From assembly GCA_016927595.1 (NCBI GenBank), contig JAFGMI010000011.1, forward strand, positions 1 to 64,000: a stretch of 64,000 nucleotides of DNA, in the 5' to 3' direction. The notes below the pieces were generated by a model. That model saw only the letters and a list, made by a program, of their open reading frames with translations, did no database searches and had not been told where the DNA came from. The translations under genes were made by a program, and so were the position numbers. Source of the stretch: Melioribacteraceae bacterium. GTDB lineage: Bacteria; Bacteroidota; Ignavibacteria; Ignavibacteriales; Melioribacteraceae. Below, piece after piece: positions 35,554 through 45,684 of the stretch (positions within the stretch are counted from its first letter, which is position 1; each line of letters begins with the position of its first letter).

Positions 35554-37434
35554 TTAGTCCTCCTTTTTAAGAAGCAGCTCAACCATATCCATCACCTTAT
35601 TCATTTTATTCATGGTAAGGTCGAATGCCTCGGAGGATAAAGGATCGAGTCCCGCCTTTCTGATCAGATTGATCGGATAATCAGAACTGCCTCCCTTGAG
35701 TATATTATAATATGCATCCACAGCCGGTTTTCCTTCATTGATAATCTTTTCAGCAAACGCTGTTGCATATATTAACGATGTGGAATACTGGTATACATAA
35801 TAAGTATAGCCTATGAAATGAGGTATATAAGCCCATTCGTACTGTATATAAGGATCAACAAACATAACACCCTCGTCATGTCCGTAATATTTCTTAACTA
35901 TATCATAGTATATCTTACTCATAATTTCGCCGTTCAGCGGTTCTCCGGCTTCAACTTTTTTGTGTATTTCCCATTCGAATTCAGCAAAAGAAACCTGTCT
36001 GAAAATTGTTGTTCTAAGAAGTTCAAGATAGCTTGTCAGCAAAAATATTTTTTCATCTTTACTTTCCACAATATTCAGCAGATGATTGTTTAAGAGGTTC
36101 TCGTTGCACGTTGAAGCAATTTCAGCCACGTACGTTGAATATGTTGAATACTGAAACGGTTGATTTTTATTCGAGAAGTAAGAATGCATGGTGTGCCCGA
36201 GTTCATGAGCAAGGGTTGAAATAGAATTATAATCATCATTCCAGTTCATTAAAATATACGGATGAACATCATATGCGGCACCCGAAGAATATGCTCCGCT
36301 TCGTTTCCCTTTATTCGGGTAATAGTCGATCCATCTGTTATTCAGCGCTTTATCAACCGTACTCACATATTCTTCACCCATCGGCTCTAACGATCTTTTA
36401 ATCAGCTCTTTTGCATCCTCAAGATTATACTTGATATCAACTTCTTCTACCATGCTGGTATAAAGATCGTAGTAGTGCAGCTGATCCACTCCAAGCATGC
36501 GCTGTTTTAATTTCAAAAACCTGTGAAGGGTAGGCAGAGAATTATGAATTTCCTTAATTAAATTTTCGTAAACCGATACGGGGATGTTGAAATTATCCAT
36601 GCTGGATTCAAGGGTTGTACTATAATTTCTGTTCTTCGCATACACCCAGTCAGCACGCACTTTTCCTGCAAGGTTTAAACCAATGGTATTTTTAAATACT
36701 CCAAGGTTTTCAAAAAAGGCTTTAAAAACTTTTGCTCTGTCTTCTCTGTTATCTGAAGTTCTGAATCTGACGAAGTTCGGATTGGTTAGCTCAATTTCTT
36801 CGCCGTCTGTTAAGGTTGCAATAGCATACGGCATTTCAGCATTATAGAAAGTGCTGTAGACGTTGCTCATAGTACCTGTTACCTGTCCGAAACTGGCGAG
36901 AATCTGCTCTTCTTTTTCCGACAAAGTATGATCACGCTGACGCTGTATATCATCAATTGCGATTTTATAGTCCAGCAATTCAGGCTTGCCGCTATAAAAC
37001 TTTTCAATTATCACCGGATCAATTTTCAATATTTCCGGATTGATAAACGAAGCAGCTTCACTTAATTTGGTACCTGCATCTTCCGCTTCCTGAGCCAGGG
37101 ATTCATTTTCACTAACGTTGAGGTCTTCATCCTTTAGTCGGTTGGCATAAATTGTAAGTCTGTAAAATTCCTTTAAAATATCGTACGTAGTATTTAGCGT
37201 ATAGTATAAATTGTCCGCACTTTCAGCCAGTCTGCCCTGATATTTTTTTATATCAGGTATTCTTGAAATGATATCGTTTTTAGCTTTTTTCCAGTCGTCG
37301 GCACCAGAGTATAGATCTGATAAATCCCACTTATACTTATCGTCGATATTAATTCTCTCTTTAACCTGTGAATAGAATGTGTTGGAGATAAATAAAAAGA
37401 ACAGCATTATGAATAAAAATTTTTTCTTTAACAT
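35554..37434 (-). CDS. pepF: Secreted oligoendopeptidase F-type M3 metallopeptidase
   Basis: A protein of about 626 residues. The signal peptide MLKKKFLFIMLFFLFIS starts at the ATG at 37434; an in-frame ATG at 37482 would place 16 polar residues before it and is less likely. The zinc-binding motif HELGH is at about 410-414, with the third ligand in a downstream YVAEIASTCNE segment. The helical N-terminal half fits the M3B family of about 600 residues. It hydrolyses oligopeptides; the signal peptide suggests it works outside the cytoplasm, whereas the well-known PepF is cytoplasmic. The 317 bases between it and recD2 (37435-37751) hold no gene I can support. Confidence 0.88.
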   Translation of the reverse strand: MLKKKFLFIMLFFLFISNTFYSQVKERINIDDKYKWDLSDLYSGADDWKKAKNDIISRIPDIKKYQGRLAESADNLYYTLNTTYDILKEFYRLTIYANRLKDEDLNVSENESLAQEAEDAGTKLSEAASFINPEILKIDPVIIEKFYSGKPELLDYKIAIDDIQRQRDHTLSEKEEQILASFGQVTGTMSNVYSTFYNAEMPYAIATLTDGEEIELTNPNFVRFRTSDNREDRAKVFKAFFENLGVFKNTIGLNLAGKVRADWVYAKNRNYSTTLESSMDNFNIPVSVYENLIKEIHNSLPTLHRFLKLKQRMLGVDQLHYYDLYTSMVEEVDIKYNLEDAKELIKRSLEPMGEEYVSTVDKALNNRWIDYYPNKGKRSGAYSSGAAYDVHPYILMNWNDDYNSISTLAHELGHTMHSYFSNKNQPFQYSTYSTYVAEIASTCNENLLNNHLLNIVESKDEKIFLLTSYLELLRTTIFRQVSFAEFEWEIHKKVEAGEPLNGEIMSKIYYDIVKKYYGHDEGVMFVDPYIQYEWAYIPHFIGYTYYVYQYSTSLIYATAFAEKIINEGKPAVDAYYNILKGGSSDYPINLIRKAGLDPLSSEAFDLTMNKMNKVMDMVELLLKKED

Positions 37435-37751
37435 AGGAGATACCCCCTGATAATTTGTTAAACACTGTTTAAAACTAAGCATTTCCCGAAATTTGTCCTA
37501 TCGGAACGGCTCAGAATGATGTCAATTAAGACGTTTCAACGAAACATTTTCCTTGGCTTTAAACTGATTTTTGACAATAAATCTTTACAAGCAAGAGGAG
37601 AATAGAGAGAACGCTATTAAAGTAACGACAGGCATTGAAATTTCACTTAATTAATACGAAATAGTATTCCCGATATAAATAAAAGCAGTGTCAACAAAGG
37701 AATAAAATTGCTGATAAATATTATTGCAGTATTTAATCAAAATACAACAGG

Positions 37752-39881
37752 CTAAAATAAACCTGTAACATAGCCGGGGTTGTTAGTATTATTCTTAAAT
37801 AAGCTTGTAAACCTGTTTACCACTTTATTATTACTGACTGCCATACCGATTGCTTTTTTACTTCCGATTAAAATAATCAGTTTGGATGCCCTGGTAATTG
37901 CAGTGTACAATAAATTACGCTGAAGCATTATATAATGAGAGGTAGTAACAGGCATTATAACGACAGGATACTCGCTGCCCTGACTTTTATGCACAGTAAC
38001 GGCATAAGCTAGCGTCAATTCATCGAGCTCATCAATACCGTACTGCACAATTCTGTCGTCAAAAGAAATGTTCATTATTTTTGCGTCATCATCAAAACTA
38101 ATTATAAATCCAATATCGCCATTGTAAACTCCCTTGTCATAGTTGTTTCTCAGCTGCATTACTTTATCGCCGTTTTTAAATTTTCTTTCGTTGTATGAAT
38201 ATAAGACCTGTGATGTATTCAGATTTTCCTGAAAGAGTTTATTAAGGTAATTTACTCCCACCTCACCTTTGTACATGGGCGATATAATCTGAATATCCTG
38301 CACAGGATCAAAGCCAAGCCTTTTCGGAATTTCTTCCCGGCAAAGATGGAGTATTTTTTCGGGAATAAGAGAATTATTTGTTTCCCCGAGAAATGCAAAG
38401 TCGGTATTGCGGGAATTTTCGAGCGAGGGCATTTCTCCCCGGTTTATTCTGTGCGCATTTAATACAATATCACTTTCTTCAGCCTGTCTGAATATCCTGG
38501 TCAATACTATTGAGGGGATTTTCCCGGAGTCAATCAAATCTTTCAATATATTACCCGGACCTACCGATGGCAGCTGATCAACATCACCGACGAAGACAAC
38601 TGTTGTAAGTTCGCTGATTGAAGTAATTAAGTGGTACATCAGATATGTATCGATCATAGATAATTCGTCAACTATAAGAAGGTCACATTCCAGCTTGTTG
38701 AATTTATTATAACCGAAGGAATTATCCGATGGATTATACTCAAGAAGTCTGTGTATCGTTTTAGCTTCCAGTCCAATCACTTCCGTCATTCGCTTCGCTG
38801 CTCTTCCGGTTGGTGCGCATAGTATAATTTGCTTCTCCCGACGCTTATAAATATCAATTATCCCTTTCAGAGTTGTTGTCTTGCCTGTTCCCGGACCGCC
38901 GGTGATAATCAGTATATTATTTACGAGCGAAGACTTTATTGCAGAAAGCTGCTCCTCCGAATATACAGATCTGATAAGCGAGAGAGATTTTTCATCCTGC
39001 CTTGTTAATTCTTTTGGAACCGCCAACAGATTTTCAACAGACTCTTCTATGCCCCGTTCAGCATAGAAAAGATCTGATAAATAAACGCAGTCGTGATGTT
39101 TAATAATCACTCCCCGATCTTCAAGTTCCTGAACAATAGGATCGGAATAAGCCAGCTCAAATTTTAGAAGATCGCTGCAATAATTAATCAGATCGACCTC
39201 GGGAGAATAAACGTGTCCGTTCTTGGCTATCTCATTGAGCGCAAATACAACTCCTGATTTTATACGTTCCGGATGATGATCACTGAATCCGAGCTTCTTC
39301 GCTATGTTATCAGCAACTTTAAATCCGATTCCCCAAACGTCGTTAATAAGCCTGTAAGGATTTTCAGATATTATTTCGGGAGCATTGTCACCGTATGTTT
39401 TATAAATCTTAAGCGAATAAGCAGTGGAAATCCCGTGCCCCTGCAGAAAGATCATTACATTCTTAATGCCCTGCTGTTCCTTCCAGCCCTTCTCTATTAC
39501 TTTCAGTTTCTTTAATCCGATACCGTCAACTTCCAGAAGCCTGCCTATGGAGTTCTCAATAATATCAAGTGTATCTTCACCAAATTTGCGTACAATTTTT
39601 TCCGCGGTGGATTTACCGATACCTTTTATTAATCCTGATCCCAGAAAATTGATTATACCGGCTTTTGTTGTCGGGTAAGCAACAGTAAAGCTCTCCGCCT
39701 TAAATTGTCTTCCGTATTTCGGATGTTCAACCCAGGTACCAGTAAATTCAACTTTATCGCCCTCGTTAAACTTAGGAAGATTTCCGGTTACGGTGGATTT
39801 ATTCTCAAGACGTAAAACCGAGTAACCATTATCCTCGTTGTAGTAAGTATATCCTTCTACTATGCCGGAAAGAGTATCCAT
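37752..39881 (-). CDS. recD2: RecD2-type ATP-dependent DNA helicase
   Basis: A 709-residue superfamily I 5'-3' helicase. N-terminal domain (about 1-90) with HhH-like repeats (about 95-200, IKGIGKSTAEKI, WGIGFKVADNIA), Walker A GGPGTGKTT at 328-336, Walker B LLIVDELSMID around 405, and the C-terminal UvrD-like part ending with TVHKSQGSEYPVV and LLYTAITRASK. The N-terminal extension distinguishes RecD2 from the RecBCD subunit; no recB or recC is nearby. It unwinds DNA in repair in the cytoplasm. A single gene on the minus strand. Confidence 0.93.
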   Translation of the reverse strand: MDTLSGIVEGYTYYNEDNGYSVLRLENKSTVTGNLPKFNEGDKVEFTGTWVEHPKYGRQFKAESFTVAYPTTKAGIINFLGSGLIKGIGKSTAEKIVRKFGEDTLDIIENSIGRLLEVDGIGLKKLKVIEKGWKEQQGIKNVMIFLQGHGISTAYSLKIYKTYGDNAPEIISENPYRLINDVWGIGFKVADNIAKKLGFSDHHPERIKSGVVFALNEIAKNGHVYSPEVDLINYCSDLLKFELAYSDPIVQELEDRGVIIKHHDCVYLSDLFYAERGIEESVENLLAVPKELTRQDEKSLSLIRSVYSEEQLSAIKSSLVNNILIITGGPGTGKTTTLKGIIDIYKRREKQIILCAPTGRAAKRMTEVIGLEAKTIHRLLEYNPSDNSFGYNKFNKLECDLLIVDELSMIDTYLMYHLITSISELTTVVFVGDVDQLPSVGPGNILKDLIDSGKIPSIVLTRIFRQAEESDIVLNAHRINRGEMPSLENSRNTDFAFLGETNNSLIPEKILHLCREEIPKRLGFDPVQDIQIISPMYKGEVGVNYLNKLFQENLNTSQVLYSYNERKFKNGDKVMQLRNNYDKGVYNGDIGFIISFDDDAKIMNISFDDRIVQYGIDELDELTLAYAVTVHKSQGSEYPVVIMPVTTSHYIMLQRNLLYTAITRASKLIILIGSKKAIGMAVSNNKVVNRFTSLFKNNTNNPGYVTGLF

Positions 39882-39956
39882 TTTATTATAGATTAATTGA
39901 TCTTAACAGATGACTTCAGAGTTTAGACTAATAATATATCCACTTTTAATAAGCGG

Positions 39957-40571
39957 TTACAATTGTTTTTTATTGTCGTTTCTAAGCGCCTTCAGAGATT
40001 GATCAGCCATTTTTGCAGCATCTGTACCGGGATATTTTTGAGAAAGGTTCAGCCAGACCGATCTCGCTTCAGTTGTATCACCTCTTGCGATTGCTATTGC
40101 ACCCAGATTGTAGTGAGCCTGAACTTCATCTTTATTAACAGCGATTATTTCCCTGGTAATGTCTTCTGCTTTATCAAATTCTTTAAGCTGATAATATTCA
40201 TAACCGAGTGCAAACATAACGTCAACTCTTGCCGGATCTTTGTCCAGTATACTATTAAATAATACTATTGCCTGGTCTTTTCTATGCGCCTGCGACAGCA
40301 TGTTGGCAAATTCCAAAACCTTGGCGGTATCATCCGGATTATTAGCAACATATTCTTTCAGCTCATTATATTTCCGCATAAAATCAGATCTCACATTCCC
40401 CTTTGACGGGTTTTCTCCGTCCCCCCGATGAATATCATCATCAGGCATATTTTGGTGAAAATTTACCGTTGCTTCCGGCGGGCTAGTCTGTGTTATTGTG
40501 TTAAATATAAAAATACCGCCCAAAACGACAATAATTGCTGTGACATATATATAAAGAGACCTTATCTTCAT
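39957..40571 (-). CDS. TPR-domain membrane protein
   Basis: A 204-residue protein with one N-terminal membrane helix (about 7-25) and a linker, then about three tetratricopeptide repeats (about 75-195; AKVLEFANMLSQAHRKDQAIVLF, VMFALGYEYYQLKEFDKAEDI, VQAHYNLGAIAIARGDTTEA). It is anchored in the inner membrane with the repeats probably facing the periplasm. No enzyme domain; it would act as a protein-interaction module. It is next to recD2 (75 bases) but the link is not obvious. Divergent from the aldehyde oxidoreductase operon. Confidence 0.7.
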   Translation of the reverse strand: MKIRSLYIYVTAIIVVLGGIFIFNTITQTSPPEATVNFHQNMPDDDIHRGDGENPSKGNVRSDFMRKYNELKEYVANNPDDTAKVLEFANMLSQAHRKDQAIVLFNSILDKDPARVDVMFALGYEYYQLKEFDKAEDITREIIAVNKDEVQAHYNLGAIAIARGDTTEARSVWLNLSQKYPGTDAAKMADQSLKALRNDNKKQL

Positions 40572-40725
40572 TGTAATTACCTGTCCATTTTATGATTTAT
40601 ACGGGATAAATATAACAATTACATTAAAAATATTTTAATGTATAAAATATTTACTTTCACGCTTGATAAAAGTAAAACACTTTCTTAAATTAGATAAAAA
40701 CATCGTGTTATAACGGTATAACTAT

Positions 40726-41352
40726 ATGAAAGAAGAAAAAGAAAAAAAAGAAATTTCAAGAAGGGAATTCCTGGGCAAAGCCGGTACGGGTGTAGCCGGC
40801 AGTTATTTTATACTTTCCTCTTTGAAGCAGGCTGAGGCTGTCGCAAAAGAAAATCCTCTCCAGCCACCGGAGACATACTTCGGTAATATTCAGGTTCAAT
40901 TGACAGTAAACGGCGTAAAGCACAAGGTCAGGGTGCACACTAATACTACCCTTGTTGAATTATTAAGAGACCGCTTATCACTTACCGGAACGAAAGTGGT
41001 ATGCAATCACGGCGAATGCGGTGGTTGCACCGTAGTAATTGATAAAAAAGCAGTTTATTCATGCCAGATGCTTGCTCTGGATGCAGACGGGAAGGATGTA
41101 ACAACTATTGAAGGATTGTTAAAGGGAGAAGAGCTGCACAAGGTGCAGCAGGCATTCATCGATAAAGACGGGCTTCAGTGTGGTTTCTGCACTCCGGGTC
41201 AGATTATGTCTGCATATGCTTTACTTCTGAATAATCCGGACCCCAGCGAAGAGGAAATAAAAACTGCGATGGCAGGAAATATCTGCAGGTGTTCTGCTTA
41301 TCCCAAAATTAAAGAGTCCGTTGCAGAAGCGGCAAGACTTTTAAAAGCATAG
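40726..41352 (+). CDS. Tat-exported 2Fe-2S subunit of a molybdenum hydroxylase (PaoA-like)
   Basis: A 208-residue protein. A Tat signal SRREFLGK has twin arginines at 12-13, followed by a hydrophobic segment, so it is exported folded. The first cluster has ligands C93, C98, C101 and C113 (CNHGECGGC, YSC); the second has C152, C155, C187 and C189 (CGFC, CRC). This is the xanthine-oxidase-family electron-transfer subunit. The Tat signal, absent in cytoplasmic xanthine dehydrogenases, is the hallmark of periplasmic PaoABC-type aldehyde oxidoreductase. It is followed 19 bases later by the Mo subunit gene. Confidence 0.88.
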   Translation: MKEEKEKKEISRREFLGKAGTGVAGSYFILSSLKQAEAVAKENPLQPPETYFGNIQVQLTVNGVKHKVRVHTNTTLVELLRDRLSLTGTKVVCNHGECGGCTVVIDKKAVYSCQMLALDADGKDVTTIEGLLKGEELHKVQQAFIDKDGLQCGFCTPGQIMSAYALLLNNPDPSEEEIKTAMAGNICRCSAYPKIKESVAEAARLLKA

Positions 41353-41371
41353 TTTAAAATGGAGGGACAGA

Positions 41372-43678
41372 ATGTCTCGCAAGGTAATTAAATCTGTTAC
41401 TAATTTGTACGACAAAAAAATCGAGAGGTTGGCTGAAGTCCCCGATGAGAAGCTCCCGCCGCTTAAAAACAATAAAGAGCTTAAATACATTGGCAGGGGA
41501 ATCAGCAGAATTGACGGCTATGATAAGGTGAGTGGTACAGCTGTGTTCACTTTCGATAAGATTCTGAAAAATATGGCTCATGCAAGGATACTGCGATGCC
41601 CGCACCCGCATGCAAAGATCAGGAAAATTGATATCACAAAGGCAATGAATATAAAAGGTGTTATTGATATAATTACAAAAGATAATACCGAAAAAATAGA
41701 CTGGTATGACGGCGACACATTCATTTTTGATGAGCATTTACGTTACCAGGGCGATGAAATCGCATGTGTGGCTGCAGAAAATGAAGTGATAGCTTCAATG
41801 GCACTGAAGAAGATTGAAGTTGAGTATGAAATACTTTCCCATGTAACTGATAAAATGACTGCCGTTAAGGAAGACGCTCCAAAACTATATGACTGGGGAA
41901 ACATCTCCCCTGATGCAAATCCTGCAAAATATAACCGTGGCGATTATGAACAGGGATTGAAAAATGCAGATCAAATAATTGAAGAAGAATACAATACACA
42001 GTTTGTAATTCATAATCCGACCGAAGTACACTGCAGCACAGTAGACTGGAACGGCGACCATCTTACAATATGGGACTCGACACAAGGTATCTTTGCCGTT
42101 CGAAACTCGGTTGCAGCAGCATTAAAAATACCTCAGAATAAAATCACGGTTATTAAAAAATATATGGGCGGAGGATTCGGGGCAAAACTTGAAGCGGGCA
42201 AATATACCGTTATGGCTGCCTTACTTGCTAAAAGGATCGGACGCCCGGTAAGAATAACTATTGACAGAAAAGAAATGAATCTGGCTGTGGGTAACAGACC
42301 GGATTCATATCAAAGGCTTACAGTAGGTGTAAAAAACGATGGTACTCTTACTGCGCTCGGCATGACCATGTACGGTGCGATGGGTGCTCATCGTGACGGA
42401 GCGGGATGCCAATGGCCATTGCGGTCTCTTTACAAATGTCCCAATGTAAAAGTTGAAGAATATCATGTGGCGATAAATACAGGAAGGTCGAGACCATTCC
42501 GTGCACCGGGGCATGTGCAGGGAACATTTGCATTCGAATCAATAATTGATATGGCTGCAGAGAAGATTGGTATGGATCCGATTGAGTTCAGGCTTAAAAA
42601 CTACGCTGAAGTGGAAGCAAACTGGGAAATACCCTGGACTACAAAATTGCTTAAGGAGTGTTATAAACAGGGAGCCGAAGCAATTAACTGGAAATCAAAA
42701 AGAAATAAAAAAGCAGGTGAAGGTAAGGGTCCGGTTAAACGAGGTGTAGGAATGGCATCACAAATCTGGTGGGGAACAGGCGGACCTCCGGCATATGCTA
42801 CAGTTAAACTTAACCGGGACGGCAGTGTTCATGTATTATCCGGAACCCAGGATATTGGCTGCGGTACATATACAATACTCGCACAGGTAGCGGCAGAGGT
42901 ATTAGAAATTCCGGTTGAACGTATCACTGTAAGTCTGGGCAATACGGACGAGCATCCGTACGGTCCTTCAAGCGGCGGAAGTATGACTGCATCATCGGTA
43001 ACTCCAGCAGTATATGACGGTGCGCTTCAGATAAAAGCGAAGCTTATGTCGGGTGCATCGGCTTTACTCGGAGTTCGGGAAGATAATCTGGTTTATTCTC
43101 AGGGAGTTATATATTCAAAGGATGATAAAAACAAGAAAAAATCTATTCAAGAGGTTGTAAGGGAAACTCATGAACAGATTTTAGTTGCTACGGGTGCACG
43201 AAACGCACGACCGCAAGGTGTAATGTTAAATTCTTTCGGTGCTCAATTCGCCGAAGTTGAAGTTAATTTAGAAACAGGTAAAGTAAAGGTGCTTAAAATT
43301 GTTGCCGCACATGATATTGGCAGGACAATTAATAGAAAGCTTTTAGAGAACCAGTTTCACGGAGGAATTATTCAGGGAATAGGTTACGCCTTGCTGGAAG
43401 AACGTGTTATCGATCATTATACCGGTAAAGTGTTAACGACCAACCTTCACAATTATAAAATGCCCACAATAAAGGATGCCCCCGAGATTGAAGTTATTAT
43501 TGTCAGCGAAGGTGACGATCAAATAAGCGCAATCGGGGCAAAAGGCATAGGCGAACCAGCTATTATTCCCACAGCCGGTGCAATTGCCAATGCGGTTTAC
43601 AATGCAACCGGGGTAAGAATCAGAACTCTGCCTATTACACCCGATAAAATATTAAACCAGGTATACAATATCGGATGA
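41372..43678 (+). CDS. Molybdopterin-binding subunit of aldehyde oxidoreductase (PaoC-like)
   Basis: A 768-residue xanthine-oxidase-family catalytic subunit. It has no signal of its own, so it would be carried out with the Tat subunit. Motifs: GRGISRIDGYDKVSGTA at the start of the domain, YMGGGFGAKLEAG near 270, the catalytic-Glu segment GAKGIGEPA near the C-terminus, and PTIKDAPEIEV. It oxidises aldehydes or a similar substrate at a molybdenum-cytosine-dinucleotide-type cofactor. The exact substrate cannot be read here. It is 46 bases upstream of the FAD subunit gene in the same operon. Confidence 0.88.
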   Translation: MSRKVIKSVTNLYDKKIERLAEVPDEKLPPLKNNKELKYIGRGISRIDGYDKVSGTAVFTFDKILKNMAHARILRCPHPHAKIRKIDITKAMNIKGVIDIITKDNTEKIDWYDGDTFIFDEHLRYQGDEIACVAAENEVIASMALKKIEVEYEILSHVTDKMTAVKEDAPKLYDWGNISPDANPAKYNRGDYEQGLKNADQIIEEEYNTQFVIHNPTEVHCSTVDWNGDHLTIWDSTQGIFAVRNSVAAALKIPQNKITVIKKYMGGGFGAKLEAGKYTVMAALLAKRIGRPVRITIDRKEMNLAVGNRPDSYQRLTVGVKNDGTLTALGMTMYGAMGAHRDGAGCQWPLRSLYKCPNVKVEEYHVAINTGRSRPFRAPGHVQGTFAFESIIDMAAEKIGMDPIEFRLKNYAEVEANWEIPWTTKLLKECYKQGAEAINWKSKRNKKAGEGKGPVKRGVGMASQIWWGTGGPPAYATVKLNRDGSVHVLSGTQDIGCGTYTILAQVAAEVLEIPVERITVSLGNTDEHPYGPSSGGSMTASSVTPAVYDGALQIKAKLMSGASALLGVREDNLVYSQGVIYSKDDKNKKKSIQEVVRETHEQILVATGARNARPQGVMLNSFGAQFAEVEVNLETGKVKVLKIVAAHDIGRTINRKLLENQFHGGIIQGIGYALLEERVIDHYTGKVLTTNLHNYKMPTIKDAPEIEVIIVSEGDDQISAIGAKGIGEPAIIPTAGAIANAVYNATGVRIRTLPITPDKILNQVYNIG

Positions 43679-43724
43679 TTTCCGAAATTGCAAGAAACTA
43701 ACAAAAGATTTGCCGAGGAACGAC

Positions 43725-44702
43725 ATGACTGACTTTGATTACATACAACCAACGACACTGCAAGAAGCAAGTAAAGTTTTATCGTCTGATGGAATCAACA
43801 CTTTGATTTACGCCGGCGGTACTGATGCGCTAAGTTTGTTAAAGAATGATATCTACAAGCAGCACAAGGTATTAAACTTAAAAAAGATTGAAGGCTTAAA
43901 TTACATCTCTTTTGATAAAACAAACGGGCTCCGGATTGGTGCTTTAGCTACAATTTCGGAAATCGGATCAAGTCCGGAGATTAAGGAAAACTATAACATA
44001 ATTCACGAAGCGGCTAATGAAATTGCATCACCGCAGCTGCGGAACATGGGTACTCTCGGCGGTAATTTATGTCAGCGACCCAGATGCTGGTACTACCGGG
44101 AAGATTTTGACTGTATCAGAAAGGGGGGCGGAGAATGTTTCGCATATGAGGGCAGAAATAAATTTCATTGTATTGTCGGCGGAGGACCTTGCTATATAGT
44201 TCACCCTTCCGATATGGCTGTCGCTTTACTGGCTCTGGATGCAAAAGTAGTTATTCATTCAAACAACGGCGAAAGAACTATTCCGATAAATGATCTGTAC
44301 GTACTTCCACAGGATGATCCGATGAACGAAACCATATTAAAACCCGGAGAAATCGTAAAAGAAATTCAGGTTCAACCTCCTGTTAAAGGGATAAAAAGCG
44401 GGTATGTAAAATTCAAAGAGCGCGACACCTGGGATTTCGCTGTTGTTAGTGTCGGTGCTGTTATCAATTCAACTAACGGGATAATAAATAATGTAAACAT
44501 TGCCTTTGGAGGGATTGCACCTAAACCATGGTCGGAAAAAAGCCTGAATAAAAGTTTATCCTCAGTTAGAATCAACGAGAATGAGCTGGAAGGTAAATTA
44601 AAAAACTTGTTCAGCAACGCCGAGACTCTGTCGGAAAATGCTTATAAAGTACCTCTGGTAAGAAATTTAACGAAAAGACTTTTATTACGTTTGGTACAAT
44701 AA
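43725..44702 (+). CDS. FAD-binding subunit of aldehyde oxidoreductase (PaoB-like)
   Basis: A subunit of about 325 residues with the FAD-binding fold of the CoxM/PaoB family (IYAGGTDALSL near 30, MGTLGGNLCQRP near 110). The Cys-rich loop CQRPRCWYYRE with C116, C121, C130 and C138, followed by C149 and C156, is the pattern that holds an extra 4Fe-4S cluster in PaoB and 4-hydroxybenzoyl-CoA reductase. The start is an ATG with a GAGGAA ribosome-binding site; a TTG 15 bases earlier is unlikely. It stops 8 bases from the converging XdhC-type gene. Confidence 0.87.
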   Translation: MTDFDYIQPTTLQEASKVLSSDGINTLIYAGGTDALSLLKNDIYKQHKVLNLKKIEGLNYISFDKTNGLRIGALATISEIGSSPEIKENYNIIHEAANEIASPQLRNMGTLGGNLCQRPRCWYYREDFDCIRKGGGECFAYEGRNKFHCIVGGGPCYIVHPSDMAVALLALDAKVVIHSNNGERTIPINDLYVLPQDDPMNETILKPGEIVKEIQVQPPVKGIKSGYVKFKERDTWDFAVVSVGAVINSTNGIINNVNIAFGGIAPKPWSEKSLNKSLSSVRINENELEGKLKNLFSNAETLSENAYKVPLVRNLTKRLLLRLVQ

Positions 44703-44710
44703 GTTTATAT

Positions 44711-45520
44711 TTATCCGAAATTTTTTTCTTGTCCGTATCTCACCGCCTGCATTTCCGCTGCAATACTAATAGCAATTTCGGCAGCCGAATCACCACCTAT
44801 TTTCAATCCTATGGGCGAATGTATTATAGATTCATCGAACGTAAAACTCAAATCCTTTTTTAAGTCTTTCCTCATTTTAGCGGCTTTGCTTTTCGATCCT
44901 ATTACACCAATGTACTTCAGTTTTAGTTTGCGCAATATTAGAGTTCTCAACACTTCATAGTCGTATTTATGACCGTGGGTTAATAATAATACGAAAGAAT
45001 TTTCGGGTGGTTCGAATTCATCTGCATATTTCTGGTAGTCGTTAAGTATAATTTTATTAGCAAGAGGATTTGTGTTTTTATCCGCGTACTCTTCCCTGTT
45101 GTCGATGAGCACCACGTAGTATCCGATGCCCGATAATATCTTAATCAACGCCTGTCCCACATGCCCTCCGCCGAATACAAACACGTTCGGGGTTTTACCG
45201 AAAGTTTCATAATATACTTTCATCTCTCCGTTGCAAGCCATCGGAACAATCTCCGCTCCATTATTAATTACTTCCCTGTTTGAATTTAAATAGTATTCCT
45301 TCAGTTTATTTTCGCCCAGATTCATTAAACAGATTGCATCTTCTTTTACTTTAACTTCAATGGCGCCGCCTCCTACTGTTCCCATTGTTTTCTTATCAGG
45401 AAGTATAAGCATCTTAAAACCGGGTTTTCCCGGGGAAGATCCCTTGCTTTCTACAACGGTAGCCATTACGAAAGTTGAATTTGTTTCAATAAGCTCGCCA
45501 GCTTTTTTCATAATTTCCAT
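44711..45520 (-). CDS. XdhC/CoxI-family molybdoenzyme maturation factor (PaoD-like)
   Basis: A 269-residue protein. The N-terminal XdhC domain (GSSPGKPGFKMLIL, GTVGGGAIEVKV) is followed by a Rossmann domain with GGGHVG at 117-122 and LLTHGHKYDYEVL, IGVIGSKSKAAK. This family loads the cofactor into xanthine-oxidase-type subunits. It is transcribed toward the PaoB-like gene, 8 bases away, which suggests it serves that enzyme, as PaoD does in Escherichia coli, although here it is on the opposite strand. It shares its upstream region with the divergent TetR gene. Confidence 0.88.
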   Translation of the reverse strand: MEIMKKAGELIETNSTFVMATVVESKGSSPGKPGFKMLILPDKKTMGTVGGGAIEVKVKEDAICLMNLGENKLKEYYLNSNREVINNGAEIVPMACNGEMKVYYETFGKTPNVFVFGGGHVGQALIKILSGIGYYVVLIDNREEYADKNTNPLANKIILNDYQKYADEFEPPENSFVLLLTHGHKYDYEVLRTLILRKLKLKYIGVIGSKSKAAKMRKDLKKDLSFTFDESIIHSPIGLKIGGDSAAEIAISIAAEMQAVRYGQEKNFG

Positions 45521-45684
45521 GTTTATTCCGCTCTTCTTATAATAACTATCCTAATTTAAAAAAATATGAATCAAGAGAGTAAATCTTTATTTACAAAATG
45601 GATGTGATGATTAAATTAATGTTTGCACTTCAGCATTCGCTAAAAATCCTTATCTTTTAGTATCACAAAAAACTCTCTTAATAT

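Noticed and set aside
37532-37545. GTTTC-AAC-GAAAC inverted repeat upstream of pepF
   Set aside because: Only 5-bp arms, and no matching second copy was noticed.
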